A stretch of 64,000 nt of DNA from Gammaproteobacteria bacterium. GTDB lineage: Bacteria; Pseudomonadota; Gammaproteobacteria; Pseudomonadales; Azotimanducaceae. Positions 42,385 through 51,196 of the stretch are shown in pieces. The notes under the pieces were generated by a model that was not told the origin of the DNA, ran no database searches, and saw nothing but the letters and a program-made list of their open reading frames with translations. Within the stretch, counting starts at the first letter, position 1. Each line of letters begins with the position of its first letter. The DNA lies in NCBI GenBank assembly GCA_030425195.1, contig JAUIAV010000008.1, positions 62,001 through 126,000 on the forward strand. The letters run 5' to 3'. A program made the translations under genes and the position numbers.

Positions 42385-43947
42385 TCAGGGGTGCGTGTGC
42401 ACCCCTGCCTCTCCGCCCCAGTCCATCGCCCGGAAGCTGAGCGCTTCCATGAGCTCGGGCTCCCCCACCACGTCTTTCCCGGCGAGATCGGCAATGCTCC
42501 GCGCCACCCTCAGTACCCGGTGTACGCCTCTGGCGGACAGCCGGTAGCTGTCGCACGCTTTCTCCAGCAGGCGCCTGGTGGCGGTGGACAATCCACAGAT
42601 CCTGAGAAGCGTGGCACCGGGCAGCTTTCCGTTGATGCTGCCCTGGCGATCCAGCTGCAGCGCCCTTGCAGAGATTACCCTCGCGCGTACGGCCGCCGGA
42701 TCCTCTGACTGCACGCCCTCCAGGAGCAGCCGACTGGGTACTTCGCCCACCGGAACGTGCAGATCGATCCGGTCCAGCAGTGGACCCGATATCCGGGACT
42801 GGTATCGGCGGACCTGGTCCGGGCGGCAACGACAGCTGCCCTCCCGGCAGACGATGCCTGCCGGGCAGGGATTCATGGCGGCGAGCAGCTGGAAGCCGGC
42901 CGGGAAGTGCGCGGTACCGGCCGCCCGGGAGATGCTGATCTCCTGAGTCTCCAGCGGTTCCCGCAGACTGTCCAGCACGCTGGGTTTGTAGTGCGGAAGC
43001 TCGTCCAGGAACAGCACGCCATGGTGGGCCAGAGAGATTTCGCCGGGTCGTGGGTGTGAACCGCCGCCGGTCATGGCGGTGGCGGAGATGGAGTGATGCG
43101 GAGCCCGCACCGGCCGGACGCGATGGGATGCATCGAGGCCGGCGGCGGAATAGACGGCGGCCACCTCCAGGTTCTCGGTTGCCGAGAGCGGGGGCAGGAG
43201 ATGGGGCAGATGCCGGGCGAGCAGAGATTTGCCCGTTCCCGGCGGCCCGACCATGAGCAGATGATGGCCCCCGGCCGCGGCGATGGTCAGCGCCCGTTTG
43301 GCCGTCAGCTGACCGATCACTTCCGGCGCTGAATCCGCTTCCCGAGGACCATTGTCGGACCGGTGCGGGGGATGGAAATGTCCGGCGGGCTCGCCCTCGA
43401 GCACCCGGATCACTTCCTTCAGATGAGCGAGCGCGAGCACCCGGCCGGTATCGGTTCCGGTCGCCGCCCGGGCGAGCGCCGCTTCGGCGGCATTTTCCGC
43501 TGGAACGATGAGACGGTCGCCGGCCGGGAGGTGCAGGGCCGCGCAGAGGCTTCCCCGCACCCCTCGAAGCTCTCCAGCCAGACTCAGCTCGCCGAGAAGC
43601 TCGAAACCGTGATCCCGTGCATCATCCTCTCTCAGTTGCCCTGTCGCCCGGAGAATGCTGACGGCGATGGCCAGATCGAAGCGGGCGCCTTCCTTGGCCA
43701 GATCAACGGGTGCCAGGTTCACCACCACCCGACCATCCGGATACCCGTAGCCGCAGTTGGTGAGCGCACTTTTCACCCGATCACGGGCTTCGCGCACGGC
43801 GGCGGCGGGCATCCCCACCAGGGTGGTGCCCGGCAGACCGCCGAGCAGATGGGTCTCGACGATGACCCGGGGTGCCGTAAGTCCGAAGAGGGCCCGGGTG
43901 GCAGTACGTGAGCGGGTGGTGACCTCTGCGTCAGCGCTGCCGCTCAA
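42385..43947 (-). CDS. comM: ComM/YifB-family Mg-chelatase-like AAA+ ATPase
   Basis: A 520-residue AAA+ helicase homologous to ComM, which drives branch migration during natural transformation. Order of parts: N-terminal Lon-like ChlI domain (ATRALFGLTAPRVIVETHLLGGLPG), Walker A GPPGTGKS, Walker B GVLFLDELP, zinc-like cysteines in NPCPAGIVCREGSCRC, and the sensor region LLDRIDLHV. No ATG precedes the conserved start; TTG at 43947, with GAGG 10 bases upstream, gives a protein of normal length and overlaps the last 17 bases of ubiK. The chain is followed by the convergent cytochrome c5. Confidence 0.9.
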   Translation of the reverse strand: MSGSADAEVTTRSRTATRALFGLTAPRVIVETHLLGGLPGTTLVGMPAAAVREARDRVKSALTNCGYGYPDGRVVVNLAPVDLAKEGARFDLAIAVSILRATGQLREDDARDHGFELLGELSLAGELRGVRGSLCAALHLPAGDRLIVPAENAAEAALARAATGTDTGRVLALAHLKEVIRVLEGEPAGHFHPPHRSDNGPREADSAPEVIGQLTAKRALTIAAAGGHHLLMVGPPGTGKSLLARHLPHLLPPLSATENLEVAAVYSAAGLDASHRVRPVRAPHHSISATAMTGGGSHPRPGEISLAHHGVLFLDELPHYKPSVLDSLREPLETQEISISRAAGTAHFPAGFQLLAAMNPCPAGIVCREGSCRCRPDQVRRYQSRISGPLLDRIDLHVPVGEVPSRLLLEGVQSEDPAAVRARVISARALQLDRQGSINGKLPGATLLRICGLSTATRRLLEKACDSYRLSARGVHRVLRVARSIADLAGKDVVGEPELMEALSFRAMDWGGEAGVHTHP

Positions 43948-44170
43948 GCTCGGCGATCCTCTCTTCCAGGCGTCGGACCGATTCTTCCAGCTTCGCCATC
44001 TGCTCGAGGTGCGCATCGTATTCCCGGCGGGGAACCAGCTGGAACTGGTCGAAGAAGCCGTCCAGCACGGGACGCATGCGTTCGAACAGTGAATCCGGTG
44101 CCAGGCTGCCCAGATTCTCGCGCAGACGGCTGATCAGGGTGTCCAGTGGGGTGCTGCTGGTCTGGTTCAT
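43931..44170 (-). CDS. ubiK: ubiquinone biosynthesis accessory factor UbiK
   Basis: A 79-residue protein of the BMFP/UbiK family that helps the Ubi complex during ubiquinone synthesis together with UbiJ. The N-terminal helix LDTLISRLRENLGSLAP and VLDGFFDQFQLVPRREYDAHLEQ are the family core, and residues 55-79 form a coiled coil that would trimerise. Its neighbour comM overlaps its 3' end, an arrangement also seen in other gammaproteobacteria. The divergent TorF gene starts 336 bases away. Confidence 0.92.
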   Translation of the reverse strand: MNQTSSTPLDTLISRLRENLGSLAPDSLFERMRPVLDGFFDQFQLVPRREYDAHLEQMAKLEESVRRLEERIAELERQR

Positions 44171-44284
44171 GGCCTTCTCTCAGGTGAGGAAATCCGCATC
44201 TTACGTGGGTGGGTCCCCGGCCGTGAAAGATTAGGTCCCGGAGGCTTGTGCGCGGCTGCCTCTTTTCCGTGCGCGTCACGGCTG

Positions 44285-44344
44285 TTGCACCAATCGGAGC
44301 GATTGCGCACCAAAAAAGAGCGAGATCTCGTCCATCTTGGTGCG
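44285..44344 (+). promoter_or_regulatory. NtrC-like enhancer half-sites
   Basis: Three copies of the half-site GCACCAA appear: 44287-44293 and 44307-44313 on the plus strand and the complement TTGGTGC at 44337-44343. The last two form an inverted repeat (CGCACCAA and TTGGTGCG) around a 23-base centre. They lie 74-145 bases upstream of the sigma54 promoter, the usual place for NtrC, whose sites contain TGCAC and GTGCA. Confidence 0.6.
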
Positions 44345-44417
44345 AACGAAGTCGCGAGACTGCGCCGGAGCGCAGTAGGGCGCGGCTAACCTGCTGAAAT
44401 ATAAGGCTGAATACCTT

Positions 44418-44432
44418 TGGCACGATTTCTGC
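44418..44432 (+). promoter_or_regulatory. sigma54 (RpoN) promoter of the TorF-glnK-amtB region
   Basis: TGGCACGATTTCTGC matches the sigma54 consensus TGGCACG-N4-TTGC at all but one position, with GG and GC in the correct register. Transcription should begin near 44444, about 60 bases before the TorF ATG. This fits nitrogen-limited control of glnK and amtB. Confidence 0.85.
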
Positions 44433-44505
44433 CCTATGACGAGCACGCGATCTGGATCCCTGTGAAAGATCCAGGCGTTTTACTCAATCATCTATGGGGA
44501 TCGAA

Positions 44506-45216
44506 ATGAAGAACCTGATCATCGCAGCACTCCTGCTCGGTGCGACCTTTACCGGCGGCGCGGCACTCGCCGACGAACACGAGATTTCGGGCAACGTGGC
44601 GCTGACCACCGACTACCGGTTCCGCGGTATCTCGCAGACGGGCCGGGATCCGGCCATCCAGGGCGGCTTTGACTACGGCCACGAGAGTGGTCTGTACATC
44701 GGCACCTGGGCCTCCAACGTATCCTTCACCGAAGGTGGAACGGAGATCGATGCGTACGCGGGCTGGGGCACGGATCTCAACGACAACATGTCGCTGGATC
44801 TGGGTGTTCTCTACTATGCCTACCCGTCCGACAGTGATGCCGACTATGTGGAAATCTATGGCAGCCTCGGCTTCTACGGCGCCACCATCGGCCTCAACTA
44901 CTCTCCGGAGTACACCTACGACACCGGCACCTACTTCTACCTCTATGGCGCCTACAGCCTGCCGCTCGGTGAGAACTTCAGCCTCGATCTCAATGTCGGT
45001 CTGAACCAGTTCGAAGACGATAACCTGGACTCCTTCCTGGGTGCTGCTGATGCCGGTAAGAGCTACATCGATTACAGCATCGGGGTCACCACCTCGTTGG
45101 CCGGTGTGGATCTGACCCTCGCCTATGTGGGAACGGACATCAGCAAGAGCGATTGCTTCGGCGGGACCAAAGACTGCGAGGGCAACGCCGTGGTCACCAT
45201 ATCGAAAAGCCTCTAA
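44506..45216 (+). CDS. TorF-family putative outer-membrane porin
   Basis: A 236-residue outer-membrane beta-barrel of the gcw_chp/TorF family. Signal peptide residues 1-22 (ending ALA). NVALTTDYRFRGISQTGRDP and the YIGTWASNVSF strand are family signatures. The chain is alternating, Tyr/Gly-rich and acidic, without TonB features. TorF proteins are thought to be small porins; the solute is unknown. ATG at 44506 has GGGGA 6 bases upstream. It sits behind a sigma54 promoter and ahead of glnK-amtB, so it may admit ammonium or small nitrogen compounds across the outer membrane. Confidence 0.87.
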   Translation: MKNLIIAALLLGATFTGGAALADEHEISGNVALTTDYRFRGISQTGRDPAIQGGFDYGHESGLYIGTWASNVSFTEGGTEIDAYAGWGTDLNDNMSLDLGVLYYAYPSDSDADYVEIYGSLGFYGATIGLNYSPEYTYDTGTYFYLYGAYSLPLGENFSLDLNVGLNQFEDDNLDSFLGAADAGKSYIDYSIGVTTSLAGVDLTLAYVGTDISKSDCFGGTKDCEGNAVVTISKSL

Positions 45217-45231
45217 TTAAGAGAGAATCCC

Positions 45232-45293
45232 AGGTGCACAGGATCTTCCACAAAGACCTCCCGATCGCATAGCGCGTACAGGGAAGTGCACCT
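45232..45293 (+). promoter_or_regulatory. paired GTGCAC sites upstream of glnK
   Basis: AGGTGCAC (45232-45239) and GTGCACCT (45286-45293) are inverted copies, each holding the palindrome GTGCAC typical of NtrC half-sites. They lie 71-132 bases before glnK. I found no well-spaced sigma54 promoter after them, so they may act as an extra NtrC cluster or serve a weak promoter. Confidence 0.5.
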
Positions 45294-45318
45294 TCGGGCT
45301 GACGGGCGCGGCAGCTGA

Positions 45319-45702
<384 letters not shown>

Positions 45703-45733
45703 CGGCTGGCTCTTCTAAATCGGGAGAAAGATT

Positions 45734-46987
45734 GTGGAAGATCTTGTTCAAACCAACTACGCCCTAGACACGTTCTACTTTCTTGTCATGGGTGCGCTGG
45801 TCATGTTCATGGCGCCAGGCTTCGCGATGCTCGAAGCCGGCCTGGTCCGCGCCAAGAATACGACTGAAATCCTTTTGAAAAACGTGGCGCTCTTTGCGAT
45901 CGCCTGCATCATGTACCTGCTGGTCGGGTACTACATCATGTATCTGGGCGCCGTCGAAGGCGGTGTGATCCCGGACTTCGGTTTCCTGATCGGTGCTGAG
46001 AACACCGTGGAGGACACCCTGGCGTCCGACGGTGATATCTATTATTCGGCCCGTTCCGACTACTTCTTCCAGGTGGTGTTCGTGGCAACCGCCATGTCCA
46101 TCGTCTCGGGTGCAGTGGCCGAGCGTATGAAGCTCTGGGCATTCCTCGCATTCGCCGTGGTGATGACCGGCCTCATCTACCCGCTGCAGGGGATGTGGAC
46201 CTGGGGCGGCGGCTGGATCTCCGCTGCCGGTTACTCAGACTTCGCCGGTTCCGGCATCGTGCACATGTGTGGCGCTGCCGCGGCACTGGCCGGCGTTCTG
46301 CTGCTCGGTGCGCGCAAGGGCAAGTACAACGCGGATGGCTCGGTCAATGCCATTCCGGGTGCGAACATGCCGCTGGCGACCCTCGGCACCTTCATCCTCT
46401 GGTTCGGCTGGTTCGGCTTCAATGGCGGATCCGAGCTGATGACGTCCAACATTGAAGAGGCCAATGCGGTCGCTCAGGTCTTCGTCAACACGAACATCGC
46501 TGCCTGCGGCGGTGTGGTGGCGGCGCTCCTGACGGCCAAGGCTCTGTTCGGCAAGGCGGACCTCACCATGGCGCTCAACGGTGCCCTGGCGGGACTGGTC
46601 GCCATCACGGCCGATCCGCTCAGCCCGGCCGCCGAGTGGGCCATGCTGATCGGCGCAGTCGGCGGCGTGCTGGTGGTCCTCTCCATCGTCACGCTGGACA
46701 AGCTGAAGATCGACGATCCGGTGGGTGCCATCTCGGTGCATGGTGTAGTCGGCATCTGGGGCATCCTGGCCGTGGTGTTCAACAACGGTGACGCAACCCT
46801 CATGGGGCAGCTCATCGGCATCGTCGGCATCTTCGGCTGGACCTTCGGCGCGGCGCTGGTCGTCTGGGGCATCCTCAAGGCGGTCATGGGCATCCGGGTC
46901 AGCGAAGAAGAAGAGTACGAAGGCGTGGATATCGCCGAGTGCGGCATGGAAGCCTACCCCGACTTCGTGAAGGTCGGCGGTACCTAG
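45734..46987 (+). CDS. amtB: ammonium transporter
   Basis: A 417-residue Amt/MEP channel-like transporter for ammonium, with 11 membrane helices. GFAMLEAGLVRAKNTTEILLKN, SGIVHMCGAAAALAGVLLLGARKG and ISVHGVVGIWGI are family signatures, and the pore histidines fall within the GIVHM and ISVHGV segments. There is no cleavable signal, as in many Amt proteins. The start is GTG at 45734 with GGGAG 7 bases before it. It ends the nitrogen unit and is followed by a strong terminator. GlnK is expected to plug its cytoplasmic pore. Confidence 0.95.
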   Translation: MEDLVQTNYALDTFYFLVMGALVMFMAPGFAMLEAGLVRAKNTTEILLKNVALFAIACIMYLLVGYYIMYLGAVEGGVIPDFGFLIGAENTVEDTLASDGDIYYSARSDYFFQVVFVATAMSIVSGAVAERMKLWAFLAFAVVMTGLIYPLQGMWTWGGGWISAAGYSDFAGSGIVHMCGAAAALAGVLLLGARKGKYNADGSVNAIPGANMPLATLGTFILWFGWFGFNGGSELMTSNIEEANAVAQVFVNTNIAACGGVVAALLTAKALFGKADLTMALNGALAGLVAITADPLSPAAEWAMLIGAVGGVLVVLSIVTLDKLKIDDPVGAISVHGVVGIWGILAVVFNNGDATLMGQLIGIVGIFGWTFGAALVVWGILKAVMGIRVSEEEEYEGVDIAECGMEAYPDFVKVGGT

Positions 46988-46997
46988 AACGCCTCTG

Positions 46998-47021
46998 TGC
47001 TGCCGGGTCTGCCCGGCAGCA
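46998..47021 (+). other. hairpin after amtB
   Basis: Ten-base arms TGCTGCCGGG and CCCGGCAGCA pair perfectly around TCTG. No T-run follows; it may protect the 3' end of the mRNA or pause polymerase just ahead of the terminator at 47034. Confidence 0.75.
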
Positions 47022-47033
47022 GAAGGGTTTCAG

Positions 47034-47063
47034 GGCGCGCAGTGCAAGCTGCGCGCCTTTTTT
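47034..47063 (+). terminator. rho-independent terminator after amtB
   Basis: GGCGCGCAG and CTGCGCGCC (47034-47042 and 47049-47057) pair around a 6-base loop and are followed by six T. It separates the nitrogen unit from thrC. Confidence 0.93.
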
Positions 47064-47100
47064 CGTGCTGGCCGTGGACCGGACTGTCTTCCAAACCCGC

Positions 47101-47106
47101 TACAAT
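47101..47106 (+). promoter_or_regulatory. candidate -10 element of thrC
   Basis: TACAAT is one base from the -10 consensus and lies 29 bases before the thrC ATG, just after the amtB terminator. No good -35 is present, so activation by a regulator is possible. Confidence 0.45.
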
Positions 47107-47135
47107 GGCGGCTGACTTCGCATCATCCTGAAACC

Positions 47136-48542
47136 ATGAGATACATCAGCACCCGGGGCGGGACGGACCCCATGCCTTTCAAAGACGCGGTGGTCACGGG
47201 AATGGCGCCGGACGGCGGCCTGCTGATTCCTGAGCGGATCCCGGACGTACGGGGCTCACTCGACGGCTGGCGCGGCATGCCTTTCGTGTCTTTCGCTCAG
47301 GCGATGATCCCGCTGTTCGTGGACGACATCCCGAAAGACACGCTGGATGGATTGATCGCCCGGGCCTATGCCACCTTCGATCACGAGGAAGTGGTGCCCT
47401 TCCGGGCGGTCAAGGGCCTTACGGGCAATCACGACCTGCAGGTGATGGAGCTGTTTCACGGACCCACGCTCGCCTTCAAGGACGTGGCGCTGCAGCTGCT
47501 CGGTCAGCTCTTCGAGTACATCCTCGAGGAACGGAACGAACACATCAACATCCTCGGGGCGACCAGCGGTGACACGGGCAGTGCCGCCATCGCCGGAGTC
47601 CGGGGGCTGCCCTCGGTGGACGTCTTCATCATGTTTCCGGAGGGGCGGGTGAGTCCGCTGCAGGAACGGCAGATGACCACCATCGCCGACGAGAACGTGC
47701 ACTGCCTTGCGGTCCAGGGAAGCTTCGACGACTGCCAGTCGCTGATGAAGGGCCTCTTCGCGGATTCGGAGGCGAAAGCCGGATTGTCCCTCGGGGCCGT
47801 GAACTCCGTGAACTGGGCCCGGGTGCTGGCGCAGATCGTCTATTACGGCTACGCCAGTCTGAAGTTTGCGGGTCCGGACCCCGTCACCTTCGTGGTGCCG
47901 ACCGGGAATTTCGGCAACGTCTTCGCCGGCTATCTGGCAAAGCGGATGGGCTTTCCCATCGACCGGCTCATCATCGCTACCAACGACAACGACATCCTGG
48001 CCCGGTTTTTCGAAACCGGCGAGTACGCCCGCGGCACAGTGCATCACACCACCAGCCCGGCCATGGACATCCAGGTGGCCAGCAACTTCGAGCGTTATCT
48101 CTACTACTACTTCGACGAGGACCCGGTGCGCCTGCGCGGCTTCATGGAAGACTTCGCCCGGACAGGCAGCGCTTCCGTGGGTGTGCCGCCCGATACGGAC
48201 GATTTCCTGGCCACTGCGGTCAGCGAAGCCGAGGTGCGGGAGACCATCGCCCGGGTCTTCTCGGAGAACGGTTACGTGGTGGATCCACACACGGCGGTGG
48301 GACTGGCTGCGGCCAGCCGGTTCCGGCTGCCGGGTGTTCAGATCTGTGCCGCCACGGCCCATCCGGCGAAGTTTCCGGAGGCGGTGAACGACGCGATCGG
48401 TGCGGCGCTGGCCAGTCATCCGACGCTGGAGGCGCTCAAGGATCTGCCCGTGCGGAAAACGGTGATCCCCGCGACCACGGAGGCGGTGCGTGCTTACCTC
48501 GATGCGCATACCACCACGCCGCGGCTGGAGACTGAGCGGTAA
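47136..48542 (+). CDS. thrC: threonine synthase
   Basis: PLP enzyme that turns O-phosphohomoserine into threonine. The 468 residues match the long bacterial/fungal type of ThrC: MRYISTRGGTDPMPFKDAVV and GMAPDGGLLIPE at the start, the PLP lysine in GPTLAFKDVALQLLGQ, and ILGATSGDTGSAAIAG as the phosphate-binding loop. FVVPTGNFGNVFAGYLAKRMG follows. hom and thrB are not adjacent in the window. The next gene, a cation exchanger, begins 12 bases after the stop and may be co-transcribed. Confidence 0.95.
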   Translation: MRYISTRGGTDPMPFKDAVVTGMAPDGGLLIPERIPDVRGSLDGWRGMPFVSFAQAMIPLFVDDIPKDTLDGLIARAYATFDHEEVVPFRAVKGLTGNHDLQVMELFHGPTLAFKDVALQLLGQLFEYILEERNEHINILGATSGDTGSAAIAGVRGLPSVDVFIMFPEGRVSPLQERQMTTIADENVHCLAVQGSFDDCQSLMKGLFADSEAKAGLSLGAVNSVNWARVLAQIVYYGYASLKFAGPDPVTFVVPTGNFGNVFAGYLAKRMGFPIDRLIIATNDNDILARFFETGEYARGTVHHTTSPAMDIQVASNFERYLYYYFDEDPVRLRGFMEDFARTGSASVGVPPDTDDFLATAVSEAEVRETIARVFSENGYVVDPHTAVGLAAASRFRLPGVQICAATAHPAKFPEAVNDAIGAALASHPTLEALKDLPVRKTVIPATTEAVRAYLDAHTTTPRLETER

Positions 48543-48554
48543 AGTCACGAACGC

Positions 48555-49538
48555 ATGCTGATCACCCTGCTGCTCCTGGCCGTTGGTATCGCGCTCCTGA
48601 TCGGGGGTGGCGCTCTGCTGGTGCAGGGTGCCTCGACATTTGCGGCCCGGGCGGGAGTGTCACCTCTCATCATCGGTCTCACGGTGGTCGCCTTCGGCAC
48701 CAGCCTGCCGGAGCTCATGATCAACAGCCTTGCCGCCCTTTCGGGCGCTTCCGGCCTGGCGTTCGGCAACGTGATCGGCTCGAACATCGCCAATCTGGGC
48801 CTGGTGCTCGGCATCTCGGCCCTGTTCGCACCCATTGCCATTCAGGGTCAGCTCATCGTACGGGAACTGCCGCTGCTGCTTCTGGCACTGGCCGTGCTCC
48901 TGGTCATGATTCTGGACGGCCCGCTGCGGGGCGGCACTGCACAGATCGATGCGTCGGATGCCCTCATCCTGATCCTTCTGTTCTGTGCCTTTCTCTACAT
49001 CATGACCCGGGACGTCATCCGGCAGAGTCGTGATCCGCTGGTGACCGTGGCCGAGCACCTGTCGATCCCGGGTGGACAGACCGGAGTGTTGTCGGTCAGA
49101 TGGAACCTCGCGCAGGTCGCGACCGGCGTGCTGCTGCTCGCTCTGGGCGGACGGATGACCATCGACTACGGCATCGAGCTTGCCGAGGTGCTCGGAGTCT
49201 CAAGCACGGTCGTCGGTCTCATCTTCATCGCCGTAGGCACCAGCCTGCCGGAGCTGGTGACCTCGGTGATCGCCGCCATCCGCAGGGAACCGGATCTCTG
49301 CGTAGGCAACGTGCTGGGCTCCAACCTGTTCAATTCGCTGTTCGTGCTGCCGGTGGGCGCTCTGATTGCACCGGTGGCGGTACCGGAGGGAGGGACGGCC
49401 GATCTGCTGGTGTCTTTCCTGTTCGCTGTCGCTCTCCTGCCGATATTCATGTTCGGCAACCGCTACATGGGTCGGGTCGCCGGGATGCTCTGCCTCCTGG
49501 CTTACGTGGGCTATCTGAGCGCGCGGGTCCTGATCTGA
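48555..49538 (+). CDS. sodium/calcium exchanger family protein (YrbG-like)
   Basis: A 327-residue inner-membrane Ca2+/cation antiporter. The two inverted alpha-repeats are clear: GTSLPELMINSLAALSG then GNVIGSNIANLGLVLG, and GTSLPELVTSVIAAIRR then GNVLGSNLFNSLFVLP. Each holds the Glu and Asn residues that bind the ions. About ten hydrophobic helices are seen. E. coli YrbG is the nearest known relative, and its physiological role is unclear. It is convergent with the yigB-type phosphatase, with 7 bases between the stops. Confidence 0.92.
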   Translation: MLITLLLLAVGIALLIGGGALLVQGASTFAARAGVSPLIIGLTVVAFGTSLPELMINSLAALSGASGLAFGNVIGSNIANLGLVLGISALFAPIAIQGQLIVRELPLLLLALAVLLVMILDGPLRGGTAQIDASDALILILLFCAFLYIMTRDVIRQSRDPLVTVAEHLSIPGGQTGVLSVRWNLAQVATGVLLLALGGRMTIDYGIELAEVLGVSSTVVGLIFIAVGTSLPELVTSVIAAIRREPDLCVGNVLGSNLFNSLFVLPVGALIAPVAVPEGGTADLLVSFLFAVALLPIFMFGNRYMGRVAGMLCLLAYVGYLSARVLI

Positions 49539-49545
49539 ATCCGGA

Positions 49546-50265
49546 TCAGCGTTCGTGAATGCGGCGCACCGCCTCCGGCAGCTGGCTGAGACAGTCTACG
49601 ACCTCGGTCGGCTGAGTGTGGGTTTCGGTACCGTGGGAGCGATCGTTCCCCGCGCGGTTCACCCAGATGGTATGCATGCCCACGCGACCGGCCCCATGGA
49701 TGTCGTCCACCAGATGGTCGCCGATGTGGATGGACTCATTCGCACGCACACCGGCCCGGTCGAGAGCGGCGTGGAAGATGTCGGGCGCGGGTTTGCTCGC
49801 CGACACGTCGGCAGAGGCGAAGGCGAAGCTGAAGTACTTCGTGAGACCGATCCGGCCGATGTGCGCATTGCCGTTGGTCAGAGCCGCCAGCTGATAGCGC
49901 TCAGCCAGACGGGCCAGGGTCTCCAGCGCATGCTCGAAGAACACCACCTGCTGCCTGGCCTCGAAAAAGACCAGAAAGGCGGCCCGGGCCTGTTCCCGTG
50001 CGGCCGCTTCCGTCATTCCGAGCCGACGCATCCCCGCCTGGAGTACAGCCTCCCGCAGCCGGGAGACGTCGTGGCCGAGCGTCGGCTCGGCATCGACGAG
50101 GGCCTGGCGTATCTCCTGGATCGTCTCCGGAGTCATGAGAGGCCGGTATCCGGGCACCGCTTCGTCGAGCCAGACGGCCATGGCGTTCTCGGCGTGGCGG
50201 ATCACGGTACCCACGTCCCAGAGCGTATTGTCCAGATCGAAGGTGACGAGTCGGATGTCAGCCAT
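49546..50265 (-). CDS. yigB: HAD-superfamily hydrolase (YigB type)
   Basis: A 239-residue haloacid-dehalogenase-type phosphatase. Motif I is TFDLDNTLWD near the N-terminus, motif II LAALTNGN, motif III Lys in ADVSASKPAPDIF and motif IV HIGDHLVDDIHGA. E. coli YigB (5-amino-6-(5-phosphoribitylamino)uracil phosphatase in flavin synthesis) lies next to xerC, as this one does, which supports the same role, though HAD specificity cannot be read from motifs. ATG at 50265 is chosen (MADIRLVTF); the ATG at 50277 is also possible. It overlaps the end of xerC by 8 bases. Confidence 0.87.
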   Translation of the reverse strand: MADIRLVTFDLDNTLWDVGTVIRHAENAMAVWLDEAVPGYRPLMTPETIQEIRQALVDAEPTLGHDVSRLREAVLQAGMRRLGMTEAAAREQARAAFLVFFEARQQVVFFEHALETLARLAERYQLAALTNGNAHIGRIGLTKYFSFAFASADVSASKPAPDIFHAALDRAGVRANESIHIGDHLVDDIHGAGRVGMHTIWVNRAGNDRSHGTETHTQPTEVVDCLSQLPEAVRRIHER

Positions 50266-51196
50266 CGTCCGCGGCATCCACCCCGGACCTGGCCTCTTTC
50301 TTCAGCTCCGCCCGTGGATGGGCCGAGTCGTAGACGCTGGCGAGATGCTGGAAATTCAGGTGGGTGTAGATCTGCGTGGTGCCGAGGTCGGAATGGCCGA
50401 GCAGCTCCTGAACCGCCCTGAGATCACCGCTCGATTCGAGAAGGTGGCTGGCAAACGAATGACGCAGCATGTGTGGGTGCAGTTCGGTGCTGCCGAGCTG
50501 ACGGGCAGCCAGCTGCTTGAGACGGTTCTGAACCGTGCGGGGGCTGATCCTGGAGCGCCCTCGGCCGGTGAACAGGGGCACCGATCCGGGCTCACCGGTG
50601 GCGGGATGCACGGACAGCCAGTCCCGGAGGGCGGCGACACAGTGCCGACCGAGCGGCACCTGCCGGGCCTTACGGCCTTTGCCCAGCACGGTGACGAATC
50701 CGTTGTCCAGATCCAGATCGGTGCGGTCCACACCCACCAGCTCGGACAGACGCAGCCCGCTGCCGTAAAGAAGCTCGAGCATGGCCTTGTCCCGCTTCAG
50801 CACGGGTGTGGTGGCGTCGAATTCGAAGAGCTTCGCTGCCTGATCCGCATCGAGCGTTCCGGGCAGCCGGTTTCTCGGTCTGGGCGCCCGGGCAGCGGCG
50901 GCCGGGTTTTTCCGGGTCTGGCCGCGGGCCTCCAGATAGCCGAAGAAGCTGCGCACGCTCGACAGAGCCCGATGGATGCTCCGCGGTGCCAGGCCGGCGC
51001 TGTGCAGGCGGGCAACGAAGGCGTTCACATCCGACCGGGTGATCCTTTCCGCTGGCGCGTCGGTGGTCGCCGCGAAACGGACCAGGTCCCGCCGATAGGC
51101 GGCCAGGGTATTGGCCGAGTAATTCTTTTCGTATCTGAGATGGTCGAGGAACGCGGCGATGGCCGAGTCGAGAGGGCGTGCGCCGGTGCCCGTCAC
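50258..51196 (-). CDS. xerC: tyrosine recombinase XerC
   Basis: With XerD it resolves chromosome dimers at dif. The 312 residues hold an N-terminal SAM-like domain (AIAAFLDHLRYEKNYSANTL) and a C-terminal catalytic domain with Arg in GSGLRLSELVGV, Lys in GKGRKARQVPL, HxxR in HPHMLRHSFASHLL, His in LLGHSDLGTTQIY and the nucleophile Tyr in the same run (IYTHL). Placement after dapF and DUF484, as in E. coli (dapF-yigA-xerC-yigB), makes XerC much likelier than XerD. GTG start at 51196 overlaps the DUF484 stop (GTGA). Confidence 0.95.
   Translation of the reverse strand: MTGTGARPLDSAIAAFLDHLRYEKNYSANTLAAYRRDLVRFAATTDAPAERITRSDVNAFVARLHSAGLAPRSIHRALSSVRSFFGYLEARGQTRKNPAAAARAPRPRNRLPGTLDADQAAKLFEFDATTPVLKRDKAMLELLYGSGLRLSELVGVDRTDLDLDNGFVTVLGKGRKARQVPLGRHCVAALRDWLSVHPATGEPGSVPLFTGRGRSRISPRTVQNRLKQLAARQLGSTELHPHMLRHSFASHLLESSGDLRAVQELLGHSDLGTTQIYTHLNFQHLASVYDSAHPRAELKKEARSGVDAADDG

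Larger units (their letters stand above)
44171..44505. other. 335-bp regulatory region between ubiK and the TorF gene
   Basis: No gene is present. It holds a sigma54 promoter and three NtrC-like half-sites listed separately. A short GC-rich inverted stretch, GCGAGACTGCGCC followed by GGAGCGCAG (about 44352-44375), might be another binding site or an incidental hairpin. Confidence 0.6.
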